DNA from: AP-15 sp035503615
GTDB lineage: Bacteria; Pseudomonadota; Alphaproteobacteria; ATCC43930; CGMCC-115725
NCBI GenBank assembly: GCA_035503615.1
Contig: DATJTI010000005.1
Coordinates: forward strand, 1-64,000
Direction of reading: 5' to 3'
Length of the DNA stretch: 64,000 nt
In this document: piece after piece, positions 16,452-24,907 of the stretch
Layout: every line of letters starts with the position of its first letter
Numbering within the stretch: the first letter of the stretch is position 1
The notes under the pieces: model-generated
Told to the model about the DNA's origin: nothing
The model's input: the letters and a program-made list of their open reading frames with translations, nothing else
The model's database searches: none
Made by a program: the position numbers and the translations under genes

Positions 16452-16859
16452 CTACAATGCGGCAATCGTCTGGACCTCGATCAGCAGGGATTCCTGCACC
16501 AGCCGGTCGATGATCAGCAATGTGTTCGGCGGATAGGCCCTGTTCGAGAACATGCGCGGAAACTCGCGGCCGCGCCAGGCCATGAACTTGGCGATGTCCT
16601 GCGAATGCACGAGAAAGGTCGTGAACTGCACGACAGCGCTCCAGCCGGTACCGACCGCACCCAGCGCCGCCCCGATATTGGCGAAGACCTGCGCGCATTG
16701 CGCGTCGAAATCATCGATGCCGACGATGCTTCCCGATGTGTCGGTCGCGACCTGGCCGGCGATAAAGACCAGTTCTGCGGCCTTGACCCGGGTGATCTGC
16801 GAATAGGGGCCGAGCGGCCGGCCGAGCGCCGCGGGGTTGAAGATCGTGATCTCGGCCAT
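16452..16859 (-). CDS. RidA family protein (YjgF/UK114), lacking the catalytic Arg
   Basis: A 135-residue trimer-forming RidA-fold protein. It has the family start (PLGPYSQITRVKAAELVFIAGQV) and end (LLIEVQTIAAL). Canonical RidA hydrolyses reactive enamines/imines with an Arg in the motif PARSCVEV; here the aligned stretch reads PPNTLLII, with Asn in that place. This is typical of Rid2-Rid7 subgroups, whose role is not imine deamination. Convergent with the HAD gene with an 8-base gap. Confidence 0.85.
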   Translation of the reverse strand: MAEITIFNPAALGRPLGPYSQITRVKAAELVFIAGQVATDTSGSIVGIDDFDAQCAQVFANIGAALGAVGTGWSAVVQFTTFLVHSQDIAKFMAWRGREFPRMFSNRAYPPNTLLIIDRLVQESLLIEVQTIAAL

Positions 16860-16915
16860 GTGTCCGTCTCCGCCGCCGCGAGACTAGCTCCGCAGGGTCC
16901 GGCCGCGCCATCTCT

Positions 16916-18334
16916 TCAGGCAGCTCGGCCTGTCGGGTGCGGCTTGCGGCGGGCGCGGCCCGATACGATGGTGAAACCGGCGAGGGCGACGGCCAGCAGC
17001 GCCAGCGATCCCGGCTCCGGCACCGGGTCGCTGCCGGAGAGCGGATCGGCCCCCAGGAAATTGGCGGGCGGCGCATTGGCAGGCGGGTCGGCGCTCGGCA
17101 GATAGGTGTAGGACAGGGTGACCTGCGCGCCCTCGAATGCCGAGGACAACAGATCGGCATTGCCGGGCAACTCCGCCGACAGGCTGCCAATCGCCTCGAC
17201 CGCGAGGGTCAGCGGATCGGCGCCGGAAAAGAAGGCGAGGTCCGCCATATTGCTGTCCGAGATGTCCTGCAGCCAGCCCTCGAGCGTATCATCGATCGTC
17301 GTGCCGAACGGCTCGGTGAAATTATCGGTTCCCGCGAACGGGTTCAGCGAGCCTGACAGCGCGCCGCTGTCCGTGGTGTTGTCGAGCACCTTGCCGTCGG
17401 GACCGATGAGGTCGAACAGGACCGACTGATCGACATCATAGCTGCTGGCCGCCCGGCCGGTGTTCTGCAATGACAGGCTCGCCTTCGCATCGCCGGACAG
17501 CGTCAGATTGGCGCTGACCAGGGTGCCGAGCGCGGTGTTGAACGGGTCGAAGGTGACGTCGCGCGTCCAGTTGCCGTTCTGATCCGACAGGGTCCGGGTC
17601 TGCACCGGTGTCTGCTGCGTCCCTGCGAGTACCGAGCCGACATATCCATTCATGCCCAGCGTCCCGTTGGCCCCGAACGCATTATAGCTGCTACCGCTCG
17701 GAGCGGCGGAAGCGGTCCGGTAGGTCACCGCGACATTGGCGCCGGCGGCAGCCTGGGTATGGGCGGCGAGGTCGAGCGGGCCGGAGATGCTGGCATTGGC
17801 CGTGGCGCTGACCGGCAATGCGACATTGCCTGTGCCGATATAGGGTGCGGTCGCCAGCTGCGGGCCGCCCGCGCCGGCGGTGTAGGTCGTCGCCGCACTC
17901 TGGGCATCTGACAGATTGGCGAAAGTGCGGCCGGAGGCGCCGGCAAAATCGATGCTGCCGTCAAACGCTCCGAGATTGGCGCTGGCCCCGGCATCGGGCG
18001 TCACCGCCAGAACCTGGCCGGTGCCGGGGGCGGAGAGGCCGATCGTCGAGGACAGATTGCCGGAGACCGTGCTCGGGGTTGGTTCGAGGTTCTCGATGCC
18101 GATGCTGCCCTGCAACGTGCCGCTGAGGCCAAAGCTGATGCTCTGGAGCGAGCCGAGCGACGGATCGAACTGACCGATTTCGGCATTTGTCGACCAGTCG
18201 GTCATGGTCAGCGGGACCGTTGCGGATTGCGATACGACCGCGGCCATGGCCGGGCTGGCGGCCCACACCGCACCGGCGATCGCGAGCGCCGGCAACCCGA
18301 TTGCTGCACCAAAGGTTCGTGTGACCCGCGGCAT
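16916..18334 (-). CDS. PEP-CTERM sorting domain protein (choice-of-anchor type)
   Basis: A 472-residue exported protein. Residues 1-31 form a signal peptide (ends SPAMA). The body is Ala/Gly/Ser/Thr-rich and low in charge, like the choice-of-anchor beta-sandwich proteins. The C-terminus is a complete PEP-CTERM signal: VPEPGSLALLAVALAGF (residues about 445-461), then RARRK. It should be exported, processed by an exosortase and retained on or released from the surface, commonly linked to exopolysaccharide. No exosortase gene is in this window. The ATG has no strong Shine-Dalgarno. Upstream DNA is unusually AT-rich but shows no sigma-54 site. Confidence 0.88.
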   Translation of the reverse strand: MPRVTRTFGAAIGLPALAIAGAVWAASPAMAAVVSQSATVPLTMTDWSTNAEIGQFDPSLGSLQSISFGLSGTLQGSIGIENLEPTPSTVSGNLSSTIGLSAPGTGQVLAVTPDAGASANLGAFDGSIDFAGASGRTFANLSDAQSAATTYTAGAGGPQLATAPYIGTGNVALPVSATANASISGPLDLAAHTQAAAGANVAVTYRTASAAPSGSSYNAFGANGTLGMNGYVGSVLAGTQQTPVQTRTLSDQNGNWTRDVTFDPFNTALGTLVSANLTLSGDAKASLSLQNTGRAASSYDVDQSVLFDLIGPDGKVLDNTTDSGALSGSLNPFAGTDNFTEPFGTTIDDTLEGWLQDISDSNMADLAFFSGADPLTLAVEAIGSLSAELPGNADLLSSAFEGAQVTLSYTYLPSADPPANAPPANFLGADPLSGSDPVPEPGSLALLAVALAGFTIVSGRARRKPHPTGRAA

Positions 18335-18491
18335 CAAATTAACCAATTCTTCAGGACATGAGATGTTAATTGACGATAATTCGTCCCAAATCGAGAATCA
18401 ATTCGGAAATGTCTCGATGCTTTCTTAACTATTTCTTGGCAGCGATCCGGCCCCGCGATCCAGCCGCATGAGTAGGGAGCCCACCCGGCGC

Positions 18492-19127
18492 TCAGGCCGG
18501 GTCGTATTCGCGGTCCTTGCTCGGGATCAGGTCGTAGGGCAGCGCGAAACCGGGCATCGCCGCGAGCCGCCGCGACCAGGCTTCGAGATGCGGCCAGCGG
18601 CCGATGTCAAAGCCACCCTCGGCCATGAACACCATGCGCCCCCAGCAGCCGATATCGGCGATGCTGCATTGGTCGCCGACCAGCCAGCTCTGCGCTGCCA
18701 GCGTCTTGTCGACGAATGCTAGCGCGGCTTCCGCCTTGGGCCGGAACTCGGCGATGACCTCGGGATGCGAGGGACCGAACCGCGCCGAATAGCGCACCTT
18801 GGCGATCGCGGTGATGTGATCGGCTTCCCAGGCGAGCCATTCGCGCGCCTGCCAGCGCTGTTGCTCGGTGTCCGGCTCGAAATGGCCGGTGGTGCGCGCG
18901 AGGTAGTCGAGGATCACATTCGACTGCAGGATCACGAGCCCGCGATGCCGCAGCGACGGCACCACGCCCCAGCGGTTGACCGCGAGATATTCGGGCTCCT
19001 TCTGCTTGCCGGTCTTCAGGTTGACCGTGCGAAACGAATAGGGCAGCCGTGCCAGCGACAGGTACAGGATCGGCTTGTAGCTCGAGCTCGAGGTAAAGCT
19101 GCCGTAGATCGTCAATCGGTCATCCAT
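18492..19127 (-). CDS. Glutathione S-transferase family protein
   Basis: A 211-residue cytosolic protein with an N-terminal thioredoxin-like domain (LTIYGSFTSSSSYKPILYLS; VPSLRHRGLVILQSNVILDYL, where the Gln-Ser pair contacts glutathione) and an all-helical C-terminal domain (SIADIGCWGRMVF, the conserved N-capping box region). The Ser-rich loop at residues 11-16 is the probable catalytic Ser region. It may detoxify electrophiles or isomerise a metabolite. Stands alone on the minus strand after a REP-like hairpin. Confidence 0.87.
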   Translation of the reverse strand: MDDRLTIYGSFTSSSSYKPILYLSLARLPYSFRTVNLKTGKQKEPEYLAVNRWGVVPSLRHRGLVILQSNVILDYLARTTGHFEPDTEQQRWQAREWLAWEADHITAIAKVRYSARFGPSHPEVIAEFRPKAEAALAFVDKTLAAQSWLVGDQCSIADIGCWGRMVFMAEGGFDIGRWPHLEAWSRRLAAMPGFALPYDLIPSKDREYDPA

Positions 19128-19224
19128 GCGTTCTATCCGTTAGAAAGCGCCCGGATCGAGCCAACCATCATGGCCGCGCTGGTCTCGCCCATCCGCGACG
19201 CACAGCACGATATTTGTGCGTTTT

Positions 19225-19257
19225 CGTGGATACCCGGCACAAGGCCGGGCATGACGG
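19225..19257. repeat. REP-like intergenic palindrome of alphaproteobacterial type
   Basis: CCCGGC and GCCGGG pair around an ACAAG loop, flanked by CGTGGATA and CATGACGG. From memory, near-identical elements, readable as MPGLVPGIH when translated, are scattered between genes in many alphaproteobacterial genomes. It lies between the GST and Ldh-type genes. It may act as a transcript-end stabiliser or be a relic of a mobile repeat. Confidence 0.7.
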
Positions 19258-19271
19258 GTACAGGCGAGCCG

Positions 19272-20336
19272 TCATTCCGGCTCCTCGAATTCGAGCTGTT
19301 CCGAGAGGCCATAGCTGTCGGCAAGCTCGCGCAATTTGAACCAGGTCGCGTCCTCGACCTCGATGCCGTTTTTGCCGCGGTCCTGCTCGCGCATATGCTC
19401 GATCTCGCCCGGATAGAACACACCGCTCGACCCCTCGGCGGGCGGGGTCGATTTCAGATAGGCGACGAACTCGCCGACCTCCTTCTTGAACCCCGCCAGC
19501 GGACGGAAGGCATCGACCTTGAACACCGCCATGAAGCAGCCGTCATTGTGCCGCCCGGTCGGCTCGACGCCAAAACCGAGGCCAGTCAGCAAGCCGCACA
19601 GGATCTCGACCATGACCGCGAGCCCGGTCCCCTTGTAGCCGCCTTCGGGGCCGCCCAACGGCAATAGCGCGCCGCCCTGGCGCAATTGGCGCGGATCGTT
19701 GGTCGGCCGCCCGTCCTTGCCGATGACCCAGCCATCCGGCACCGGTTGGTTGCGGGCGACGGCAAGCGCGATCTTGCCGGCTGCGGCGGCCGAGGTCGCC
19801 ATGTCGAGATAGAGCGGCCCGTCGAGGTCGGACGGGATCGCGATCGAGATCGGGTTGGTGCCGAGCCGCGCCTCGCGCCCGCCAAAGGGCGCCACCGCCT
19901 TGGGCGAGCGCCCGGAATCGGCGGTGGCGATGCCGATCATGCCGGCTCTCGCGGCCATCAGCGTGTAGGACGCGACCCGGCCGATATGACCTTGGCGGAA
20001 CACCGTCGCGGCGGCGAGGTTCGCCGTCTCGGCCTTTTCGATCGTCAGCCGCATCGCCCGCTCGTTGACGACATAGCCAAACCCCCAATGGCCGTCGACC
20101 ACGGTCGTCGTCGGGCTTTCCTGGACGATCTCCCACGGCGCCCCGGGCACGATATGGCCGAGCTTGATCCGCTCGAGATAGGTCGGGACCTGGAGGATCC
20201 CATGCGAATCATGACCGGCGAGATTGGCGGCGATGACGTGCCGCATCACGATCTCGGCCTCGCCCGGCGGGGTTCCCGCCGCTTCGAACAAGGCCCGGCC
20301 GATCTCGGCCAGACGCTCGGCAGCGACTTTCGGCAT
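19272..20336 (-). CDS. Ldh family oxidoreductase (malate/L-lactate/ureidoglycolate dehydrogenase fold)
   Basis: A 354-residue NAD(P)-dependent dehydrogenase of the Ldh_2 fold, distinct from classical lactate dehydrogenase. Marks: LAGHDSHGILQVPTYLE near residue 39, RQGHIGRVASYTLMAA near 114, GTNPISIAIP near 159, LDMATSAAAAGKI near 177, and GGYKGTGLAVMVEILCGLL near 233. The substrate is a 2-hydroxy acid, undetermined. A good GGAGGGAG precedes the ATG. It shares strand and close spacing (28 bases) with the upstream VOC gene, so the two are a likely operon. Confidence 0.9.
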   Translation of the reverse strand: MPKVAAERLAEIGRALFEAAGTPPGEAEIVMRHVIAANLAGHDSHGILQVPTYLERIKLGHIVPGAPWEIVQESPTTTVVDGHWGFGYVVNERAMRLTIEKAETANLAAATVFRQGHIGRVASYTLMAARAGMIGIATADSGRSPKAVAPFGGREARLGTNPISIAIPSDLDGPLYLDMATSAAAAGKIALAVARNQPVPDGWVIGKDGRPTNDPRQLRQGGALLPLGGPEGGYKGTGLAVMVEILCGLLTGLGFGVEPTGRHNDGCFMAVFKVDAFRPLAGFKKEVGEFVAYLKSTPPAEGSSGVFYPGEIEHMREQDRGKNGIEVEDATWFKLRELADSYGLSEQLEFEEPE

Positions 20337-20364
20337 GTCGGCTCCCTCCCTGCGGGCTCGCGGT

Positions 20365-20892
20365 TCAGCCGGCGGCTTGCGATGCGATGTGGGTCGCGCG
20401 CATGCGGCGGAGCGATTCAGGATCGTTCATCACCGACATCTGCGCATTCTTCAGAAAATCCTCGTATTCGCGCGCCATCGCCGGTGAGACCACTTCGATC
20501 ATCAAGCGGTTTTCGAGCCAGAACTCGATGACGTGAAAGAACGGCTTCTCGCCTTGCATGCCGCGGCCATAGGTCTTGGCGTGCCAGCCTTCGCGCGCGC
20601 CGATTTGCTCGACCTCGTCAGGCTCGCGCGGCACCGACAGGAATACGTGAAACGGCCAGGTCTGCGGCGGTGCCGCGTTGCGGCCGAACACGACCTGATC
20701 GTCGTTTGGCGGGATGTCGAGCGTCGTGCGATCGGGATAGACCTCGATCATCGTGCCGTGCGCGTCGCCGCTCGCCGCCATATAGGCGCCTTCGAGCGGC
20801 CCGAACGGATGGCATTTCCCGCGCATCAGTTCCGCCAGCACCTCGGCGACATGGCGCGGGTCGCGCGCCGGGATCGATACGTGATGGATCAT
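20365..20892 (-). CDS. VOC/glyoxalase-like protein
   Basis: A 175-residue protein starting MIHHVSIPARDPRHVAEVL, the first half-module of a vicinal-oxygen-chelate fold; the second includes PFHVFLSVPREPDEVEQIGAREGW and FHVIEFWLENRLMIEVV. Candidate metal ligands are the His of HHVS, the Glu of MIEVYP and the final Glu. It precedes the Ldh-type dehydrogenase. The reaction is unknown. AGAGG precedes the start. Confidence 0.78.
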   Translation of the reverse strand: MIHHVSIPARDPRHVAEVLAELMRGKCHPFGPLEGAYMAASGDAHGTMIEVYPDRTTLDIPPNDDQVVFGRNAAPPQTWPFHVFLSVPREPDEVEQIGAREGWHAKTYGRGMQGEKPFFHVIEFWLENRLMIEVVSPAMAREYEDFLKNAQMSVMNDPESLRRMRATHIASQAAG

Positions 20893-21107
20893 CGCGAAGC
20901 CTCTTGCTGTTCAACCGGGCGCAGCATAGCTCGCCCGGTCGGAGATCATCGCGCAAAACCGCTCGCGGCCGGCCAAAAAGATGGTGCCGCCCTTTGGAGC
21001 GGCGATTGCCGGAAGAGACCGCTGTCCCGCTGCTGGCCATCGGCAGTTGCCGATCGCGCGCCACAGCGATCGTCGGGTCGTCGTTTCACCGATTGGCGAT
21101 CCGGCCT
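20893..21107. other. Intergenic stretch with no recognised gene
   Basis: The first two thirds of the roughly 315-base divergent gap between the VOC gene and the heat-shock small ORF hold no credible reading frame, RNA or repeat. The RpoH-type promoter starts at its right edge. Confidence 0.5.
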
Positions 21108-21136
21108 CTTGAACGGCGAAATTCCTGTTCCCAAAT
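21108..21136 (+). promoter_or_regulatory. RpoH (sigma-32) type promoter
   Basis: CTTGAA at 21108-21113 and CCCAAAT at 21130-21136 are separated by 16 bases. This matches heat-shock promoters (CTTGAA, 11-17 bases, CCCATnT). It lies about 70 bases before the small ORF that heads two Hsp20 genes and faces rpoH, so function and position agree. Confidence 0.6.
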
Positions 21137-21207
21137 CGACGCGCGCCGGGTGCGTTTCCGGCCCGGCGACAATCGTTTCCCCATGTTGCTCATCGGAGGA
21201 CGTGGAC

Positions 21208-21396
21208 ATGACTGTCGAGAACTACACGGTTCCTGCGACAAAGTTTTGGGCTCCTCGAGTCGCACCGGCGGTCGCAGCGCGAGTGCCGGACGGCTTCGAC
21301 CGACAGCAGGTATGGTCTGTGAGCCACGCGAGTGGCGAGCCGACCGAGGCCGGTCGCGAGCCGCCGCGATGGCCCAGGGTCTTCCCCGGCCTTTAA
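21208..21396 (+). CDS. Small hypothetical protein heading the Hsp20 pair
   Basis: A 62-residue protein (starts MTVENYTVPATKFWAPRVAP) with no recognised domain. It has Trp/Pro-rich ends and no Cys or membrane helix. The Shine-Dalgarno CGGAGGACG before ATG is strong, and the RpoH-type promoter lies about 70 bases upstream. It precedes the first Hsp20 gene by 91 bases on the same strand and is probably heat-induced with it. Function unknown. Confidence 0.6.
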   Translation: MTVENYTVPATKFWAPRVAPAVAARVPDGFDRQQVWSVSHASGEPTEAGREPPRWPRVFPGL

Positions 21397-21487
21397 CCCG
21401 TCTCACCAGTGGGTTGCATGTCGCCGTCGCGGCCGTCGGCAGGGCCGCGCGCGGCCGCTTGCGCCATGACGAAAGGAGGATCGATCC

Positions 21488-21913
21488 ATGGCCACCTTTT
21501 TCCCCGATCCATTCGACACCCTGTTGCAGCTTCAGCAGGCGCTCGATTCGTTCCGCACCAGCGGCTGGCTCGGTACCGGTCCGAGCGCCGGCGGCGCCTA
21601 TCCGCCGCTCAACATCTTCCGCAAGGGCGATGACATCGTCGTCATCGCCGAGGTTCCCGGCATCGGCAAAGCCGATCTCGAGATCCAGGTCATGGGCAAA
21701 ACCATCCGCATCTCCGGCAGCAAAACCGTCGAATATGGCGACCAGGCGGGCTTGCATCGCCGCGAGCGTCTTGCCGGGCGTTTTGATCGCGCCTTTACCG
21801 TGCCGGTCGAGATCGACGCCAGCCAGGTCAAGGCGGAGTGTCGCGACGGCATCCTGGCGCTGTACCTGCCGCGTGCCGAACGCGACAAGCCCAAAACCAT
21901 TGCCGTGAACTGA
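21488..21913 (+). CDS. Hsp20/alpha-crystallin family small heat-shock protein
   Basis: A 141-residue ATP-independent holdase. The alpha-crystallin domain spans about residues 40-135 (PPLNIFRKGDDIVVIAEVPG; the ending ECRDGILALYLPR is the A-x-x-x-x-G-x-L-x-x-x-x-P signature region). The C-terminal tail ends KTIAVN, an I-x-V version of the I-x-I oligomer contact. AAAGGAGGATC precedes the ATG. It is followed 30 bases later by a second, divergent Hsp20 gene; co-assembly of the pair is plausible. Confidence 0.95.
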   Translation: MATFFPDPFDTLLQLQQALDSFRTSGWLGTGPSAGGAYPPLNIFRKGDDIVVIAEVPGIGKADLEIQVMGKTIRISGSKTVEYGDQAGLHRRERLAGRFDRAFTVPVEIDASQVKAECRDGILALYLPRAERDKPKTIAVN

Positions 21914-21943
21914 CCCCGGCAGCGAGTCTGGATGGAGGGAATG

Positions 21944-22342
21944 ATGGCTAGATCACAGGCCCTTGAAGTGCAGGAAAAGAAGGAGCTGGTCTCGAAGGAC
22001 GAAAAAACCGTCCCGGCGCGTTACTACGTGCCGACGACTGACATCTACGAGACCGAGAGCGCCCTGACCGTGGTCATGGAATTGCCGGGCGTCGAGAAGC
22101 AGTCGATCGATGTCAATGTCGAAAATGACGTGCTGCGGGTCGATGCCCGCATCGACCATTCGAAATACGACGGCCTCGAACCGTTGTACACCGAGTACAA
22201 TATCGGCCATTTCGCCCGTTCGTTCACATTGTCGAACAAGATCGATCAGCAGCAGATCAGCGCCGAACTCGACAACGGGGTGTTGACCTTGACATTGAAA
22301 AAGACCAGGGAAGCTTTGCCGCGGCAAATTCCAATCAATTGA
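21944..22342 (+). CDS. Second Hsp20/alpha-crystallin family protein
   Basis: A 132-residue small heat-shock protein. The N-terminal arm is charged (VQEKKELVSKDEK). The alpha-crystallin domain follows (PTTDIYETESALTVVMELPG to ELDNGVLTLTLKK), and the C-terminus ends RQIPIN with the I-x-I motif. Of three in-frame ATGs the third is chosen, as GGAGG lies five bases before it. It shares an operon with the preceding Hsp20 and converges on rpoH. Low identity between the two paralogues suggests different jobs. Confidence 0.93.
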   Translation: MARSQALEVQEKKELVSKDEKTVPARYYVPTTDIYETESALTVVMELPGVEKQSIDVNVENDVLRVDARIDHSKYDGLEPLYTEYNIGHFARSFTLSNKIDQQQISAELDNGVLTLTLKKTREALPRQIPIN

Positions 22343-22350
22343 CCCAAGCA

Positions 22351-22410
22351 CTGGCGTGTAACCGGGCGCTGGCGTGTAACCGGGCGCTGGCGTGTGACCG
22401 GGCGCTGGCG
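22351..22410. repeat. 18-bp tandem repeat after the second hsp20 gene
   Basis: CTGGCGTGTAACCGGGCG occurs three times (third copy one mismatch) plus a third of a unit, 8 bases past the stop codon. It lies between the convergent hsp20 and rpoH genes. Confidence 0.85.
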
Positions 22411-22482
22411 GGGCAGCGACGAATTGGTCTGCCCCGCCATAGATTCGCCCGCCATGCAAGGCGTCGATGCAGCCCGCCGGCA

Positions 22483-22518
22483 GTGTTGTGCCCGGTTTTG
22501 GTGTCGTGCCCGGTTTCA
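22483..22518. repeat. 18-bp imperfect duplication near the rpoH 3' end
   Basis: GTGTTGTGCCCGGTTTTG is followed by GTGTCGTGCCCGGTTTCA (few mismatches), just before the rpoH stop codon read from the right. A second slippage-like event in the same short gap. Confidence 0.65.
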
Positions 22519-22534
22519 GCCGCAGGCGGTCGGG

Positions 22535-23419
22535 TCAGTGGGCGACGAGGCGGCGCTCAACCGCCGCCGTCTTGATCGCCTTTTGCAGTTTTTCGAAGGC
22601 GCGGACCTCGATCTGGCGCACCCGCTCGCGCGAGATGCCGTATTGCTGCGAGAGGTCCTCAAGGGTGGTCGGATTGTCGCGCAGCCGGCGCTCGGTCAGG
22701 ATATGGCGCTCGCGATCGTTGAGATGGGTCATCGCCTTTTCCAGCAGGTCGCGGCGCAACCCCAGCTCCTGGCGATCGGCGAGCAGGGTCTCCTGGCTCT
22801 CGCCTTCATCGACAAGCCAGTCCTGCCATTCGCCCTCGCCGTCGCTGCGCAACGGCGCATTCAGCGAATGATCGGGGCTCGCCAGCCGCCGGTTCATGCT
22901 GATGACGTCGGCTTCGGGCACGTCGAGCTCGGTCGCGATCTTCTTCAGATTTTCCGGCGACAGATCGCCCTCCTCCATCGCCTGCAGCTGGCCCTTCAAT
23001 TTGCGCAGGTTGAAGAACAGCTTTTTTTGGGCGGCCGTGGTGCCCATCTTGACCAATGACCACGAGTGCAGGATGTACTCCTGGATCGCGGCGCGGATCC
23101 ACCACATCGCATAGGTGGCGAGGCGAAAGCCGCGATCGGGATCGAAGCGCTTGACCGCCTGCATCATGCCGACATTGCCCTCCGAGATCAGCTCCGAGAG
23201 CGGCAGCCCGTAGCCGCGATAGCCCATCGCGATCTTGGCGACGAGCCGCAGATGGCTGGTGACGAGACGGTGTGCGGCCTGCGGATCTTCGTGCTCCTTC
23301 CAGCTTTTCGCGAGCATGTATTCCTCTTCCGGCTCCAGCATCGGAAACCGCCGGATCTCCTGGAGATACCGGGTCAGGTTTCCTTCGGCGGAGATGGAAG
23401 GGACGGAAAGGGTGGCCAT
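22535..23419 (-). CDS. rpoH: RNA polymerase heat-shock sigma factor RpoH (sigma-32)
   Basis: A 294-residue group 3 sigma factor directing transcription of chaperone and protease genes. Region 2 is clear (LRLVAKIAMGYRGYGLPLSELISEGNVGMMQAVKRFD; FRLATYAMWWIRAAIQEYI), the RpoH box QKKLFFNLRKL lies near residue 131, and region 4.2 is LEDLSQQYGISRERVRQIE. It follows rluD on the same strand, an order common in alphaproteobacteria, and faces two Hsp20 genes with an RpoH-type promoter. ATG with GGAG upstream. The AT-rich stretch before it (around 23500-23545) probably holds its promoter, but no box is decisive. Confidence 0.97.
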   Translation of the reverse strand: MATLSVPSISAEGNLTRYLQEIRRFPMLEPEEEYMLAKSWKEHEDPQAAHRLVTSHLRLVAKIAMGYRGYGLPLSELISEGNVGMMQAVKRFDPDRGFRLATYAMWWIRAAIQEYILHSWSLVKMGTTAAQKKLFFNLRKLKGQLQAMEEGDLSPENLKKIATELDVPEADVISMNRRLASPDHSLNAPLRSDGEGEWQDWLVDEGESQETLLADRQELGLRRDLLEKAMTHLNDRERHILTERRLRDNPTTLEDLSQQYGISRERVRQIEVRAFEKLQKAIKTAAVERRLVAH

Positions 23420-23542
23420 AGCCGATCGGTGCTCCGGGTTGGTGCTTGGTGCCGTCGTGGGGTATACGCCAAATCCCCGGCGATCTATCCCGCGATGGTC
23501 GCGTCGGACATACCCTAGTAATATAGTCGGGATTTGTCCAGT

Positions 23543-24529
23543 TTAAAGTCGCTCTAAATCGCTCAACAGTGCGTGAAGGTCCGCCGGCAGCGGGCTGTCG
23601 AAGGCGATCCGCCCGAGGCCGGCTGGATGGTCGAAGCCGAGCCGGCGGGCGTGCAGCGCCTGCCGCGGGAACCCGGCGATGCGCGTGCCGACCGCACCCG
23701 AATGCGCCACCGTGCGCCCGGCACGGGTGCCATAGACCGGGTCGCCGATCAACGGGTGGCCGTGATGCGCAAGGTGCACTCGGATCTGATGCGTGCGGCC
23801 GGTGGCCAGCCGGCATTCGATCATCGCCGCCGCTGTGCCGAAGGTCCGCTCGACGCAGTAGCGGGTCAGCGCTGGTCGGCCGTGCGCGTCGCCGACCACG
23901 GCCATTTTTTTGCGATTGACCCGGCTGCGGCCGATATTGCCGGCAATCTCGCCGCACAACGGTGTCGGCACGCCCCAGGCAAAAGCGACATAGGCGCGAT
24001 CGATCCGTCGCAACGCGAAATCCAGCGACAATGCCCGGTGTGCGGTTTCGGTCTTGGCGACCACCACCAAGCCGCTGGTATCCTTGTCGAGGCGATGAAC
24101 GATGCCGGGCCGTCGCACGCCGCCGATCCCGACGAGACCGGCGCCGCAATGGGCGATCAGCGCGTTGACCAGCGTGCCGTCCGGATTGCCCGGAGCGGGG
24201 TGGACGACGAGGCCGGCGGGCTTGTCGATAACGATCAAATGTGCATCTTCGAAACAGATCTTGAGCGCGATCGGCTGCGCCGCCGGCAGCGGCTCCTCAG
24301 CATCGGGGAATGATACGACGAAATTCTGGCCGGGCCGGACCCGCAGCGCGGGGTCGCGCGACATCGCCCCGTCGCCCGCGACGAGACCTTGTTCGATTAG
24401 CCGCTTGAGCCGGGTCCGCGAGAGCTCGGGCAGGTGCTGTGCCAGCACGCGGTCGAGCCGCTCGCCGGCTTCGCCATCGGCGATGCGGATCGCCTGCGGC
24501 GCGGCGCCGCTACTCGGAGTTGCGGTCAT
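23543..24529 (-). CDS. rluD: RluA/RluD family 23S rRNA pseudouridine synthase
   Basis: A 328-residue pseudouridine synthase. An S4 RNA-binding domain covers about residues 18-75 (GERLDRVLAQHLPELSRTRLK), and the catalytic domain contains HRLDKDTSG with the nucleophilic Asp at residue 148. Further marks are ATGRTHQIRVHLAHHGHPLIGDP and FPRQALHA. RluD acts on helix 69 of 23S rRNA. It lies upstream of rpoH and divergent from a DUF6476-type gene, an arrangement known in this class. The ATG is chosen because the S4 domain begins shortly after; no strong Shine-Dalgarno. Confidence 0.92.
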   Translation of the reverse strand: MTATPSSGAAPQAIRIADGEAGERLDRVLAQHLPELSRTRLKRLIEQGLVAGDGAMSRDPALRVRPGQNFVVSFPDAEEPLPAAQPIALKICFEDAHLIVIDKPAGLVVHPAPGNPDGTLVNALIAHCGAGLVGIGGVRRPGIVHRLDKDTSGLVVVAKTETAHRALSLDFALRRIDRAYVAFAWGVPTPLCGEIAGNIGRSRVNRKKMAVVGDAHGRPALTRYCVERTFGTAAAMIECRLATGRTHQIRVHLAHHGHPLIGDPVYGTRAGRTVAHSGAVGTRIAGFPRQALHARRLGFDHPAGLGRIAFDSPLPADLHALLSDLERL

Positions 24530-24601
24530 GGCCGGGCCGGGGGATGGCCCGCTCCCGCCAACCCTGTTCCGGCCAACCCGGCTCCCGAAAAGTCTGCGCC
24601 G

Positions 24602-24907
24602 ATGCGTGCGCTGACCGTCTTTGTCGTCATCATGGGTGTGGTGATCGTCGTCGGCTTCGGCGTCGTCGCCGCGGTTATCGCCGGTCGAATGTCGCGGGGC
24701 GCGCCGGTGGCCGGCACCGCTATCGCCGGGCACAGCTTTGCGACCAGCCTCGATCTGCCGCAGGGCGCGCGCATTGCGGCGATGACCACGGCACCCGACC
24801 GCCTGATCCTGCAATTGGCGCTGCCCGACGGTTCGAGCCGGCTTGTCATTCTCGATCTTGCGACCGGTGCGCGGCTCGGCAGCATCGCGCTCAAACCCGC
24901 CCGCTGA
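24602..24907 (+). CDS. DUF6476-type small membrane protein
   Basis: A 101-residue protein with one N-terminal transmembrane helix (VFVVIMGVVIVVGFGVVAAVIAG, residues 5-27) and a short periplasmic beta-rich part (ARIAAMTTAPDRLILQLALPDG). It fits a small alphaproteobacterial family usually found divergent from rluD, exactly as here (72 bases between starts). Function unknown. Confidence 0.75.
   Translation: MRALTVFVVIMGVVIVVGFGVVAAVIAGRMSRGAPVAGTAIAGHSFATSLDLPQGARIAAMTTAPDRLILQLALPDGSSRLVILDLATGARLGSIALKPAR

Noticed and set aside
16916..18480. Sigma-54 promoter for the first PEP-CTERM gene
   Set aside because: The only GG-N10-GC hit overlaps the start codon region and lacks the TGGCAC context.
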